A DNA stretch of 64,000 nucleotides from positions 1,922,001 to 1,986,000 of the forward strand of contig JAGTXZ010000003.1 of NCBI GenBank assembly GCA_018398575.1, written 5' to 3'. The notes beneath the pieces are model-generated. The model was not told the DNA's origin. It made no database searches and was given only the letters and a program-made list of their open reading frames with translations. Below are positions 32,469 through 43,029 of the stretch, one piece after another. Numbering within the stretch: position 1 is the stretch's first letter; each line of letters starts with the position of its first letter. The position numbers and the translations under genes were made by a program. The stretch is from Ampelomyces quisqualis (taxonomy: Eukaryota; Ascomycota; Dothideomycetes; Pleosporales; Phaeosphaeriaceae).

Positions 32469-35152
32469 ATGTCGGATGTAACTGAGCTCAGGTGTTGGCC
32501 ATCGTGCACCGATGGCCTTGATTGGTCTCAAGACGGCATCATCGCGCTTGCATCTGATGAGCGCGTCGAATTACTGGTAAACCCGCATTTCGAGTGATAT
32601 GTAATCTTACAAGTCCTAATAATGGCTAGTTTCCAAACACAGTCACCTACGACAGAGACCAAGAAGTTGCACAGTGGCAGCACATTTCCCTGCAAGTTCC
32701 GTGGTTCACGAATGAAGAACTGCCAATTAAAGAGCCAGCACCCTTGGCAAACTATTCAATCGGAGAGGAGATCTCGGCAAGCACTCCCATTGCTATAGCA
32801 TGGTCACCACCTGGTCTCGCCAAACATCGACGATGTGCTCTGGCTACGCTCACGGCGAATTTGGTTCTATCAATTTGGTCCAACGATGGCAAGCCACACG
32901 ATGGAGCGTGCTGGGACCGGAGACTGATGGTCAACAACGCACTTAATGAATACTTCTCTATCAGAGCAAGCGATCTACCAGAGCATGCCGATTCGCTACA
33001 TGACGAGCAGATGCGAATGAAAACCCGGATCCGAGCATTTTCATGGGCGCCTTCCATGCGCAACCCCGATGCTTCCAGTACTTTAGGCACGCAATTGTCC
33101 TGGGGTCGACACATGCTGGCAGTGTGTAACGACTACAACCAGCTCGCTCTTGTAGCCATTGAGTCACCCGCATCTACATATGGTAGTAATCAAGGCTGGA
33201 ATGCTCAGATACTGACCCACGTGTCCTTGACACCCGACTCTAATAGCGAAGTCACTACCCCGCATTTCTTCCGCGACGAACTCATGCAGCAGAAACACAT
33301 CTCGCATGTTTCGTGGAGCCCGTGGTATATTCAAGGTGAACAATACCATTCAGTCATCGTATATGCTACAAATGAGGATGTGCGGGCAAGGATCGTCACG
33401 TATCTTCAGGACATTGTTAGCCTCAGAGATGAAATTACCTATCCAAATATCGAGATGCGATACAATGGGCCCATGAAGTGGTCTCCTACTGTCGACGAGG
33501 AGAGCCTTTCGCTCGCACTTTTCACTCTAAAAGGCCTGATTTGTTTGAAGATCTCAAAACACGATGCGTCTATCCTCGAGCGCAGCACTCATGATCTGGA
33601 CGGGCGATGGGATCAAGTCTCTGGTGCCGTTTGGGATACGACACATCGTCCCACACCTCATATTCACTTCTCTTCACTGCTGTCCACGATTGAGAATCCT
33701 ACCGCTGCACTGGATGTTTCCACCAATTCGTTCAAGCGCCTCGATCCGCCAAATTGGCGTAAGCTAATCGTGGAGAAAGCAGTGGAGTTCAGCGTGACGA
33801 ACGATCTGGCGGGAAACATCAAAATGAAGGTATGGGGCTTGTCTACCTCGCCTCTGGGGGATTTCGTTGCAGCATGTCATAGTGTGCATCCTTCAGACAT
33901 GATCGAATACGGCTCGCCGAATGACAGGCGTGGCACAATAGCAATCAGTGCTATGCGTCAGTACGGTGAAATGCTTCGAAGCTCTCCAGCGCAAGATGTG
34001 AGCGCAGAAAGTGTTCTCTTCACGCTTAAGAGGCTTGTAGAGAACACCGTCGAGGACAGTGATCATATGTCTGCATTCGTTGAGAACATGGCAGAAAGGC
34101 AGCTCCACATTTACGGTTCAACAGGTGCCAACACAAGTGGCGCATCTTCACCTTCATTCGTCGAGCATGATTTCGGTGTGCTTGTGCAGAACCTGAAGCG
34201 TATCGCTTTCTTCGATCCCAACACAGTGAAAGATCGCTACACGATCCTCGCCGCCCAAGCTTGCAACAACAAGAGCACGAACAACCTCGAAAGGACCCTG
34301 ATAGCTTACCGGCTTGCAAACAACTTGCAAGAACTCCACGTACCCCACTCGGAATCGTCATTTAGTGCCGAGATTCGCGCTCACCACCAAATGATGATTG
34401 CACTAGTACAAAACCTCATCGGAACAAACAATTCGACAGCAGGAGTCACGCAGACGGAGGAGCCGGAAGCGATCGAGTCAATGTCCGATACTCACAATAC
34501 ATCAATCCAGCCTGCCAACGATGCAGTAGATACATGCGACTTCTGCTCTGCCCCAATACTATTCACAGACCCTAGAAACGCTTCCTGTACGAACGGTCAT
34601 CAATTCCCCAGATGTGGCTTGAGCTTCATCGCAATCCAAGCACCCGGCGTAACCAAATACTGCGGCATCTGCAACACACCGTTCTTCAATGAAGAGTTTA
34701 TTATTACACAAGAGGTGGAGGAGACGCCACAGTCTCAGCCAAGTCAAAACGATGTGAGCGAGATGAACGGCACGATAGACAGTGCGAAGACTGCGCAAGC
34801 AGACTTATCGAGTGTAGAGTCCGCTAGGCCTGACAATGACGGAGATGTAGAGATGGCTCAGCCATCTCTGAAACGCGATCAAACTCAACTCAGCCACAGA
34901 GATGTACCGATGATTGAACCTCACAGGACGCAGGACCAAGTTCAGTTCAACGATGGAGATGTTCCTATGGAACTTCCCTCGATACAGTACCAAATCCAGC
35001 TCAACGACGCAGGGCAGACCCAGACCGCAGAGAACATGCCTTTACCATCAGTGGACACAAGGAGTACAAGGGAGCTGCCGGCAACTTTTTCAAGAGTGCT
35101 GTTTCATGCATGCGATGTTTGCATATATTGCGGAGGAAAATTCGTCGGCTGA
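32469..35152 (+). CDS. sfc9: Transcription factor IIIC 90-kDa subunit (Sfc9/GTF3C4-like)
   Basis: Subunit of TFIIIC, which binds tRNA and 5S gene promoters and recruits TFIIIB for RNA polymerase III. Exons 32469-32576 and 32630-35152, 53-bp phase-0 intron, 876 aa. The N-terminal part has beta-propeller-like WD features: CWPSCTDGLDWSQDGIIALA, then IAWSPPGLAKHRRCALATLT, and later HISHVSWSPW. The C-terminal zinc-finger begins at about residue 672: CDFCSAPILF, GHQFPRCGLSFIAIQAPG, YCGICNTPFF. The protein then runs through an acidic, repeat-bearing insert of about 130 residues. It ends in CDVCIYCGGKFVG, which I take as the last part of the same zinc domain. N-terminal assignment rests on fold-like pattern; the zinc-finger is the strong evidence. 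Confidence 0.85.
34830..35020 (+). repeat. Three coding repeats of about 20 residues in the TFIIIC90-like protein
   Basis: Within the insert the protein reads three times through a unit that starts Asp-Val-(Glu/Pro)-Met, has Gln or Pro in the middle, and ends in Gln-(Thr/Val/Ile)-Gln-(Leu/Phe) plus Ser/Asn and Asp/His/Arg. Unit starts lie near 34845, 34905 and 34961. Confidence 0.65.
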
Positions 35153-35537
35153 ACGGTCAAGATATGTCGGTATCGGGAGCTATAAAGAAAAGCTATTCTC
35201 TTCTCTTTTTACCGTGTGTGCTTCCACCAGCCTTTTCACGTGGGTAAGAAGACATCTAAACCCACGAAGAGAAGCCCCGCGAGACTGTGATAACGTACAA
35301 AAATGGGCTCTTTCCTCCCATTTTGCACCTGTTTTTGCGTCGACAGACTGCGCAGGCTGGAGCGCGGTGATGGGAACTGAATGGTTGGAGCTACGTTCTA
35401 GGCGAAGGTGCTGCATCGCAAAGTGAAGATAAAAGATCAGGTGTCTTCAAAGAACGATAGCGGGGCGTAGAAAGACAGATGATAATAACGTGAACGAGTA
35501 AACATAAACTCGTTGCTTGCTTTGACTGTACCGACTG

Positions 35538-35873
35538 CTATAGCGGTTTATGACATGATTCAAATAAGTATTCACGACCCAGCCATTCAACACTGAAGTG
35601 CTGTATCTGAAGCACTGATAGTATTAAAATGTTAGATTCAGCTGACAAATATGAAAGGCCCGTCAACCGCATATCAATGAATCTTGGCCTATCAATATCG
35701 CTGATGATTTTTGTAATAGTTTCAAGGGCTTCTATGAAAGCTTTGAATCGGGTATTGCCCGTGCCCAGTGTTACATACATCAGCGCCTGCCTGCTCGGTA
35801 TATCCTGCCAGAACTCACGAGTTCCATCTTTCTCGTCAAGAGTGGTGCCCTTTGTATCCAGTATATTAGTCAC
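35538..35873 (-). pseudogene. ATG-less open frame, possible gene relic or isolated exon
   Basis: Open for 111 codons with protein-like composition (REFWQDIPSRQALMYVTLGT, then AFIEALETITKIISDIDRP). The frame begins shortly after a TAA with a GTG and no ATG; the first Met is about 30 codons in. I do not recognise it. It could be a relic, a last exon of an unseen gene, or chance. Confidence 0.25.
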
Positions 35874-36034
35874 CAGTAATTGAACTTATTCTTAGTATGA
35901 CCTAGAACAGATATCGAACATATTCTTTATCCTCTGTCTAGATCAGCTTGATCTCCTTCTCCACGCGCATTACTCCAACACGGATGTGGACATGAGAATT
36001 CAAGTGAACTTTTTTGTTAGAATCATAAACACAT

Positions 36035-36314
36035 AGGTCTAGACTGAATCAGACTAAGCTGTAGAACCTGGACACGAATCTCAAGTTGCAAGTCCAGGTG
36101 GTGGAAAGCAATAGGAAATGGAGGACTCCAAGTGGGGCGCAGAAGACGATACGCACTTCAAAGACTAATGGATAAAATTCATGAATTCGAGGGAGATGAT
36201 ACATTTAGAGAAGAGTAGGAGGAGCTTTGCGAAGAGGATGATTACCTGTTCTTGGAGGAGTACACATATGATGAATCTGACTACGATGATGATGATTACG
36301 AGGACGACGACTAG
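36035..36314 (+). pseudogene. Acidic open frame interrupted by a stop, possible relic
   Basis: One plus-strand frame reads a basic part (QVGRRRYALQRLMDKIHEFE), then DDTFREE, a TAG at 36217-36219, then EELCEEDDYLFLEEYTYDES and an Asp-rich end before a second TAG at 36312-36314. The acidic bias on both sides of the first stop suggests one former coding sequence. No ATG near the start is convincing. Confidence 0.25.
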
Positions 36315-37129
36315 CTCGATTGGGTGATAAGACAATGTTTCTGCGAAGGTGTGTCTTCCATTGTTGATGTGCTACAAGGCCGGCAGATGCGTGATGAAGT
36401 CTCAACTTCCGTACACATATATTCAGTGACTGACAGACCAGGATAAAGCAACTCGAAGTTTCGCGAGAGTTCGTGAGATTGGGCTGGCTCTGCAAAATGG
36501 TGCCTGGGTCACACAAAAGAGAAAGGGTAGATACTGAAATGTCTGCGATTCCAGCATGAAAGAAGGTGGTTTGGCGTTCCTCCGACCATGTCATTGCAAT
36601 TGCCAATGGGAGTACTTGGAGCTGGAGCCGCGCTGCTACTTTAGGATACGAGAAAGATGAAGGCACATTGCCATCCGAGCTATTCGCTGTTTGAAGCTTC
36701 TAAGGATGTGAAATGTGACAAAGAATGCCACTGAAAGTCTACCTAACCACGCGTTGCCGATGTCCTTGCCCACCCCGTCGCTTTATCAGATACGAGCAGG
36801 CTGAAAATTGTGGAGAGCAGCGGTGGAGTCTAGACGCAAGGGTGGAAATTGAAGCAATTCGAGATGTAGTATTGCTGAGATGAGTACTGCAAATGCCGAT
36901 AAAGAAAAGAGCTAGAGGCGAAGCTGGATATCATGCCAAAACCCTCACCCCATAGCACCTTTGCCTATACATATTGTATGTCCATTGCTAAAATGTTACA
37001 CGCCAACGTCAAATACATATGAAGCGACTGTAAAGCGACCCAATCGCTGCACCATAAAATCCGATTTCACAACGCCGAAAAATCAAGTTTACATATATCA
37101 TGAGTAGTATGAATGAAGCCGATTGTGAC

Positions 37130-39697
37130 TTACTTTTGCTTCTTCATACCATGAAACTCCGCAATGCGCTGGGTCGTTGCAGTCTTCGTTGACATGTTGT
37201 GACTAGTGCTGTTTTGAGACCGCTCTTTGGGAACCTTCTTGCCGACATCTAAAGCGTCAATGTCTTTCGCTTTGTGATAGTGTGGTGCCATTTCTGTTAG
37301 CCAAGATGGCTCAATCGGAGCACACGTTCGAGCAAATTCCTTGCTCGTAAGCACCAGCTCAGCAAACACGATGAGCTTCGGGCGGACATCTCGCAGGCTT
37401 GATGAAGGATGGATATGCACGGATAAACCTTGTCTGAGGGTCCGGTATGTCTGTCCGTCCCGATTGAGTCGGGCCACGTTTGCGAAGTATCCCGATACGA
37501 AGGCTTTGAGGATCTTGACGTACTCTTGCGCACCGCAGGATGATTCAAAGATCTCTACACGCTCACACAATTTAATCAACTGGTCGCGCACATTACGGAC
37601 CCTGTTCAAACTTCTGTACTGAATGAAGTTATCTCGACACCAAGTTACGGAGTAGTCGTTCTCCACAAACTCGTTCCAGACGTTGAGGAAGACGATCAAA
37701 TCACCCCCTGTAGTTTTTGCGTGTTCTGTGAATCTCGACTTGGCCGCATCTGCTGCAACTTTCTTGTCTTTTGGCGCAAAGAACAGACTGCCAGCTTCCT
37801 GCACCATGGCTACTAGGGTTATGATTTCGTCCACGCAGCCCAGGCTGTCTGCCGTCAGAAGAACCTTCGATAATTGTGGGTCCAGGGGTAATTCGCTCGC
37901 TCTTCGACCTAACTTGGTAACAGCACCATTGCTGTCAAGGTAACCCAAAGCGTATAGCATCTCCAGGGACGCCGCAAGAGCCTCGACCGGTGGTGGATCC
38001 ATAAAGTCGAAATGTAAGAGGTCATTTATACCCATCGCCTTCAGGGTCAATGCTGTCGGGGTAATACTAGTCCTGAGTATCTCTGGAAGTGTGCTCTCAG
38101 GTAGCTCGGAATAGAAAGCATACTTTGTGTAGAGTCGAAAGGCCATACCAGGACCAGTGCGACCTGCACGACCTGCCCGCTGCTCGGCTGAAGCTCGACT
38201 ACACGGAACCGTGATCAATGCGTTCAACCCGGTGGACGGATTAAAGGAGTTCTGCTTTTCTAAACCACAATCGATAACATACGAAATGCCGTCAATTGTC
38301 AAAGACGTCTCTGCAATGTTGGTTGCGATCACGACCTTTCGGCTGCCGGGCGGTGTCGGATTGAAAATCAATTGTTGAGCTTCTGACGGCAGAGCGCCGT
38401 ACACCGGCGCTACAATGAGCGGAGGACTTCGGCTACCAAGCTTCTTCTGCGTTTGCTCGAGCTGTTCTTGAATCGAGAGTACCTCGTCCTCACCGGTGAC
38501 GAATAGCAGCACGTCTCCAGGGGTAGGGGACGACAAATGGATCTGAAAAACACACGTCACGGAGGCGAGAACGTAATTGGCTTCAGGCTGTTGACTGAAG
38601 GCTTTTGTGATGGGGAATGTGCGTCCAGGAATGTTCATAATTGGAGCATCGTGGAAATAGGAGCTGAACTTTTGCGCAGCCAACGTAGCACTGGCGATAA
38701 TGAGCCTGAATTCTGGTCGGTAAGAGCAGATCTCCTTGGCTAGCGCCATAAGGATGTCAGTGGATGTAGTTCGCTCGTGAGCCTCGTCCAGGATGAGAGC
38801 AGAGTATTCGGATAGCGAGGGATCAGTCAGACATAATCGGAGCATGAGACCATCGGTTGTGTATAAGATTTTTGTCTCATCGCTTTCCGAACTCTCAAAT
38901 CGTACCGAGTAGCCGACTTTACGTCCTACTTTTGTGCCTGCTTCTTGCGCGACTCGAGTGGCGACCGAGATAGCAGCGACTCGACGGGGTTGGGTGCAGC
39001 CAATCTTGCCTGTTTTACCATATCCGGCCTCTTCGAGATATTGTGTCAACTGTGTAGTCTTTCCCGAACCGGTTTGGCCAACGAGAACTATGATTTGGTG
39101 GTCTTCCACAGCTTGAATAAACTCTTCGCGATATTTGTAGATGGGTAGGCTTTTACGCGTTTCGTCGATGGATTTGGCCTTCGTTTCTGCCTCGTCGAGC
39201 TTTTCCTGCAGCCGTTGCTTCTCGAGGTCGACCATGGGAGCATCGAATTTGATGTTCCGTGTAGTATCGAAAACGTATTCGTAGTCCTCTTGAGAGACAC
39301 GCTCTGAATTCTTGATCTGGTTCTGCACTTTTTTGGTCTGTTCCTCCTCCCACAGTTGGACTTCTGACTTCTCGTAGCCCTTGTCTTTGTGCTTGCGCGA
39401 AAGTGCCTCAGACTTATTTGTGTAATCGGCGTCGGGTAAGATGTATCCGTCTAAATGCTCATCGATGGCGTTGCGTGCTTCGGCGAGACGGAGAGTCTCG
39501 CGATTTCTAGCAAAGTCGGCGCGCTCTTGCTTGGACAGCCTATCACCGAGTCGCTCTTCCTCTTCTGCTTCTTCTATAACTTGCTTGCGAAGCAGTGCCA
39601 ATTGTTCCGCCTCGCGCTTCTGAAGATAGGCTTGTCGAGACCTTAACCGCAAGTCGCCAACATCTCCATCGCCCATCTTGCGGCGCTTTGGATCCAT
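37130..39697 (-). CDS. PRP2: DEAH-box pre-mRNA splicing helicase Prp2 (DHX16 orthologue)
   Basis: Spliceosomal ATPase that remodels the activated spliceosome before the first splicing step. Uninterrupted frame of 855 aa. The N-terminus is Arg/Glu/Lys-rich and probably helical, with DYEYVFDTTRNIKFD at about 138-152, typical of Prp2/DHX16. P-loop GQTGSGKTT 207-215, CTQPRRVAAIS, DEAH 304-307, SAT 336-338, and the IATNIAETSLTI block at about 457-468. Motif VI is QRAGRAGR (506-513), followed by the WH, ratchet and OB-fold regions (GNDLLHFDFMDPPP-like segment as MGINDLLHFDFMDPP). The last ~40 residues are Ser/Thr/Lys-rich. It is odd only in having no intron at 2.6 kb. The ratchet/C-terminal similarity separates it from Prp16, Prp22 and Prp43 reasonably well. 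Confidence 0.93.
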   Translation of the reverse strand: MDPKRRKMGDGDVGDLRLRSRQAYLQKREAEQLALLRKQVIEEAEEEERLGDRLSKQERADFARNRETLRLAEARNAIDEHLDGYILPDADYTNKSEALSRKHKDKGYEKSEVQLWEEEQTKKVQNQIKNSERVSQEDYEYVFDTTRNIKFDAPMVDLEKQRLQEKLDEAETKAKSIDETRKSLPIYKYREEFIQAVEDHQIIVLVGQTGSGKTTQLTQYLEEAGYGKTGKIGCTQPRRVAAISVATRVAQEAGTKVGRKVGYSVRFESSESDETKILYTTDGLMLRLCLTDPSLSEYSALILDEAHERTTSTDILMALAKEICSYRPEFRLIIASATLAAQKFSSYFHDAPIMNIPGRTFPITKAFSQQPEANYVLASVTCVFQIHLSSPTPGDVLLFVTGEDEVLSIQEQLEQTQKKLGSRSPPLIVAPVYGALPSEAQQLIFNPTPPGSRKVVIATNIAETSLTIDGISYVIDCGLEKQNSFNPSTGLNALITVPCSRASAEQRAGRAGRTGPGMAFRLYTKYAFYSELPESTLPEILRTSITPTALTLKAMGINDLLHFDFMDPPPVEALAASLEMLYALGYLDSNGAVTKLGRRASELPLDPQLSKVLLTADSLGCVDEIITLVAMVQEAGSLFFAPKDKKVAADAAKSRFTEHAKTTGGDLIVFLNVWNEFVENDYSVTWCRDNFIQYRSLNRVRNVRDQLIKLCERVEIFESSCGAQEYVKILKAFVSGYFANVARLNRDGQTYRTLRQGLSVHIHPSSSLRDVRPKLIVFAELVLTSKEFARTCAPIEPSWLTEMAPHYHKAKDIDALDVGKKVPKERSQNSTSHNMSTKTATTQRIAEFHGMKKQK

Positions 39698-40183
39698 CGT
39701 GTCCGGAAAGGTCGTATGCTACGGACGCTAGTGGGCGCGCTTCGTTGGACTGTTGTGAGATGTATTCGCACTATCGGACCATAGGGAAAGGGTGCGTATC
39801 ATGTGTGATTTGTGGGTGTGGTAATGTGGAGAGTGAAAGTGGAATGCTTTCTTGTGAGAAATGTTGAAGCTTTGACCATGCCGCGGCACATCCCGCTACC
39901 GGTACCGTGGTTGGCCATGAAGTTTGGCCCAGGCATTAGCTCCTGGTCAGTCCAATCTCGTGATCTGTGAATTTGTAGATAACATCAGGTAGTTGGATTG
40001 GGTACAACCTGCAAACAAGCCTGCTTCATTTCATCTACCAGATGAGCCAACGGGAACGCTCTGCCTTAAAGCTTCACCCAATGCGTATCTAAAACGCCTC
40101 GCGCGATGCAACTCCCACACCATAGAGACCTCCATTCTGGCAGGCATAGTAATATCAACCTGGAACATTCCAAATGAAATAAG
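39698..40183. promoter_or_regulatory. PRP2 upstream region
   Basis: 486 bp between the PRP2 start and the RAD54 stop, both on the minus strand. It should hold the PRP2 promoter and RAD54 3' end. I see no distinctive motif. Confidence 0.4.
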
Positions 40184-42622
40184 CTAGTGACTGATGTACT
40201 GGAACACAGCACTGACGTCTTTCAGGTCATTGGCCGTCTCTTGCCTAAGCAACAGATCCTGTATCTTCCCAAGTGGTCCATTCTCACCGTCGTTGACAAA
40301 GTGATTCCATGTACTGGTATCACCATACAACATAGCGGGCGCCTTGAGGATCTGTCTCCCATCCTCCTTCCGACACCGTTTGCATTTGAATGTGTCATGC
40401 GTATCACTTGTGGTGTTATTGCGGTATTGGAACAGCTCTCGCAGCGAGTCGAGCGAGAAATGGCGCTCAACGTCCTCGGCGGAGTCAACAACGCACGACG
40501 AGAGCGATTGCTTATGTGATTGGCGCTGGAATACCTTTTCTTCGATGGTTCCAGTCGTGATGAATCGATAAACAAAACAGTCTTTCTTTTGCCCATCTCG
40601 CCATACACGAGCAAGAGCCTGCTGGTCAGCCGCTGGATTCCAATCGGGATCGAACAGAACAAGTCGATTCGCGCCAATGAGGTTGAGACCACATCCACCT
40701 GCTTTGGACGAAAGCAAAAAGACAAATTCGGGACCTTCGGGATCGTTGAATTTGTCGACCAGCTTCTGACGCTTGCTGACATTCATTGTACCATCAAGAC
40801 GAAGGCAGCCATAACCTCGAGATCGACATAGCATAGCGAATATATCAAGTGTCTGTGTGTAGTTGGAAATGAGAACGATCTTGTCGTTTGTCTCGGCACG
40901 GATGCGCGCAAGCATACGGTCCAGCACAAGCATCTTACCAGAGTACCATACCTTCACCTCTCGATCTCGGCCTCTAGCATCTTTTGGTACAAAATCTTCC
41001 GGTAAAGTGTGCTCGCAGCCTGGCAGATCTTGGGGAAGTTCCAAAAGGTCCGGATGGTTACATAGCTTCTTGAGCATGCCGATGACTTTCAGCGGCTGCG
41101 AGCCTTTGCCACGAAGGAGACTTTGTACATCAGGAGATTTGATGAAATGGTTGTACAGCTCCTTCTGAAATGGCGCAAGGTTACAGAACACAACATGTTC
41201 GTACTTGACCGGGAGATACTTGGACAAGATGTCGTTGGTTCGCCGGATGATAAACTTATTGACCAAGGCCAATAGCTCAGCAAGGCGCTCGTTGCCTTTC
41301 TTCACATCCGCGTCCGTACCTGCCGCATCTCGACCACGCAAGATGGGAATTTCGTATTGTTTCCGAAACTCCATGCGGGTACCGAGATAATTAGGGTTGG
41401 CGAAGTTGAGCAAAGCGAAATATTCCGAGAGATCGTTTTGGATCGGCGTGCCGGAAAGGATGACTCGTCGTTGGACATTGAGACTATTCAGAGCTGTAAA
41501 AGTCAGACTGTCGCCATTCTTTAACCGATGGCCTTCGTCGCAGAGCATAAGACCAATCTGAGTCTGGCCGAATTCCTCGACATATAGACGAAGGGTTTCA
41601 TAAGAGACAATGAGCACTGGTCGAACTACGGCACGTCCACTCGCGATGGACCACTGCCGTATTTGTTGGATCAGCTCCTCTTTTGAGGCCTTTCCATCAA
41701 TTGCGAAAGGAGTGACTGCATCTTTTCCGAGCCATTTGACGAGTTCGTTGGCCCAATTTCGTACTAGACTAGAAGGGCAGGCGATGACACACTTCTGTAT
41801 CGTAGATTTACCAGCATCTGGTGATTGCTTCAGCAGCGTCCACATCAAAGTGATGCACTGCAACGTTTTGCCAAGACCCATTTCGTCTGCCATAATGCAG
41901 CCGTTTGCCTTCGAATCGATCATGCCTGTTGTTGCTCGATAGAGGAACTTGACACCTTCGACTTGATGTGGTCGAAGGACTTTGCTCAGCCGGGGATCGA
42001 TGACGACGGGTACGCGAGGCCGTTCATCGCCAACCTTGTTCTTCAGCCCCAAAATTTCTGCTAAACTCTTGTGCACCAGTGGAGCGTCCAATTCCTTCTT
42101 TTCCTCTTGACTGAGTTTGGGCTCCACCTCTTCTTTTGGGATAGGCTTGTCATCGACTGTTGGGTCGTACAGAACAATCGCAAACTCGCCGCTTGGATCG
42201 TGCAGTGGACGCGCGACGAAGACGGTTCCCAGTCGCATACCGAGTAGAGGTGCAGGTCGGTTCGGGCTGTAAGCGTCCACATCCTTGTTCAATAGAGGTA
42301 TAGAGAACCTCTGTTTGAACAATGTGTCCTTGTCTTTGGCCTTGAACACAGGAAAACGGTTTGCATCTCGGGTAGCCAAAGCTAATCGGTCGTCATTCGA
42401 GTACGGTCTGTCGCCCTCTCCGTCTTCCCCACCAGCGCCCGAGTAGTCAACCTTTCTTCTCTTTCGCGCTGGCTTCTCTGAGACTCGTGTTGATGTTGCA
42501 GATCCAGGACACCGAAAAGGCTTGCGCAAACTCTCAACCGACTGAGGCGTGCCACCATATAGACGGGCTGCTGGTTTCGCGGGCGTGCATTCGCCAGCTG
42601 CAACGGCCTTTGGTCGATGCAT
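40184..42622 (-). CDS. RAD54: SNF2-family recombination translocase Rad54
   Basis: Double-stranded DNA translocase that partners Rad51 in homologous recombination: it stimulates strand invasion and removes Rad51. Uninterrupted, 812 aa. The N-terminus MHRPKAV...LRKPFRCPG is the Rad54 Rad51-interaction region. Helicase motif I is DEMGLGKT (246-253), Ia CPSSLVRNWANELVKW, motif II DEGH (362-365), motif III SGTPIQND (about 390). The second lobe has ISNYTQTLDIF, FLLSSKAGGCGLNLIGANRL and ARVWRDGQKKDCFVYRF. A C-terminal Cys-x2-Cys (FKCKRC) follows, as in other Rad54 proteins. The frame is open above 42622, but this ATG gives the expected N-terminus. A MluI cell-cycle box lies 130 bp upstream. Confidence 0.96.
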   Translation of the reverse strand: MHRPKAVAAGECTPAKPAARLYGGTPQSVESLRKPFRCPGSATSTRVSEKPARKRRKVDYSGAGGEDGEGDRPYSNDDRLALATRDANRFPVFKAKDKDTLFKQRFSIPLLNKDVDAYSPNRPAPLLGMRLGTVFVARPLHDPSGEFAIVLYDPTVDDKPIPKEEVEPKLSQEEKKELDAPLVHKSLAEILGLKNKVGDERPRVPVVIDPRLSKVLRPHQVEGVKFLYRATTGMIDSKANGCIMADEMGLGKTLQCITLMWTLLKQSPDAGKSTIQKCVIACPSSLVRNWANELVKWLGKDAVTPFAIDGKASKEELIQQIRQWSIASGRAVVRPVLIVSYETLRLYVEEFGQTQIGLMLCDEGHRLKNGDSLTFTALNSLNVQRRVILSGTPIQNDLSEYFALLNFANPNYLGTRMEFRKQYEIPILRGRDAAGTDADVKKGNERLAELLALVNKFIIRRTNDILSKYLPVKYEHVVFCNLAPFQKELYNHFIKSPDVQSLLRGKGSQPLKVIGMLKKLCNHPDLLELPQDLPGCEHTLPEDFVPKDARGRDREVKVWYSGKMLVLDRMLARIRAETNDKIVLISNYTQTLDIFAMLCRSRGYGCLRLDGTMNVSKRQKLVDKFNDPEGPEFVFLLSSKAGGCGLNLIGANRLVLFDPDWNPAADQQALARVWRDGQKKDCFVYRFITTGTIEEKVFQRQSHKQSLSSCVVDSAEDVERHFSLDSLRELFQYRNNTTSDTHDTFKCKRCRKEDGRQILKAPAMLYGDTSTWNHFVNDGENGPLGKIQDLLLRQETANDLKDVSAVFQYISH

Positions 42623-43029
42623 TACGGAGCCTGACAGATACTGGACGTAAATCGAGTAGTACAGACTATCTACTGGCGTGAAATCCGACGAAAGAGTGTG
42701 AAGGTTTCGTTGATGATGGGTGTTAATCCCTCGGTGGTGGCGAAACCGAAGACGCGTCAAGCTTCGAGGACGTTTGGCCACAACGCGCTGTCACGTGCAT
42801 TACCGCCACCACACCACCACCACCGTCAACGTGAACGTCAAAGTCAGTGTCGTCTTGCCGTCTTCTTTTCGTTAAGAAATAACCTTGGAACAGAAGTACT
42901 GCTGATTTTAGGACGCTGCGAATTGAGTCGTGCTGCACGAGACAAACTCTCGACACATCGGTCCGGAAAATCTCAATACCGAAGGCCTATCTCCGCAAAC
43001 CTCCATCTCGACCTGCAACAGCACTCACA
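42623..43029. promoter_or_regulatory. Divergent promoter between RAD54 and mitochondrial uL11
   Basis: 407 bp that must serve both genes. It contains an ACGCGT at 42752-42757 and a CCACCA-type low-complexity run around 42808-42826. The region immediately before the uL11m ATG is A/C-rich, like other leaders here. Confidence 0.45.
42752..42757 (-). promoter_or_regulatory. MluI cell-cycle box (ACGCGT) upstream of RAD54
   Basis: Exact ACGCGT palindrome 130 bp before the RAD54 ATG. In yeasts the MBF complex binds this hexamer to switch on replication and recombination genes at G1/S. A hexamer can occur by chance, so this is a suggestion from position and gene function. Confidence 0.4.

Larger units (their letters stand above)
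35153..37129. other. Gene-poor interval with decayed open frames
   Basis: 2.0 kb, relatively A/T-rich. On the minus strand 35873-35538 is open for 111 codons but lacks an ATG at its start. On the plus strand, about 36035-36314 reads as acidic protein with an internal stop. Neither matches a family I know. The rest is unremarkable. Confidence 0.5.
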
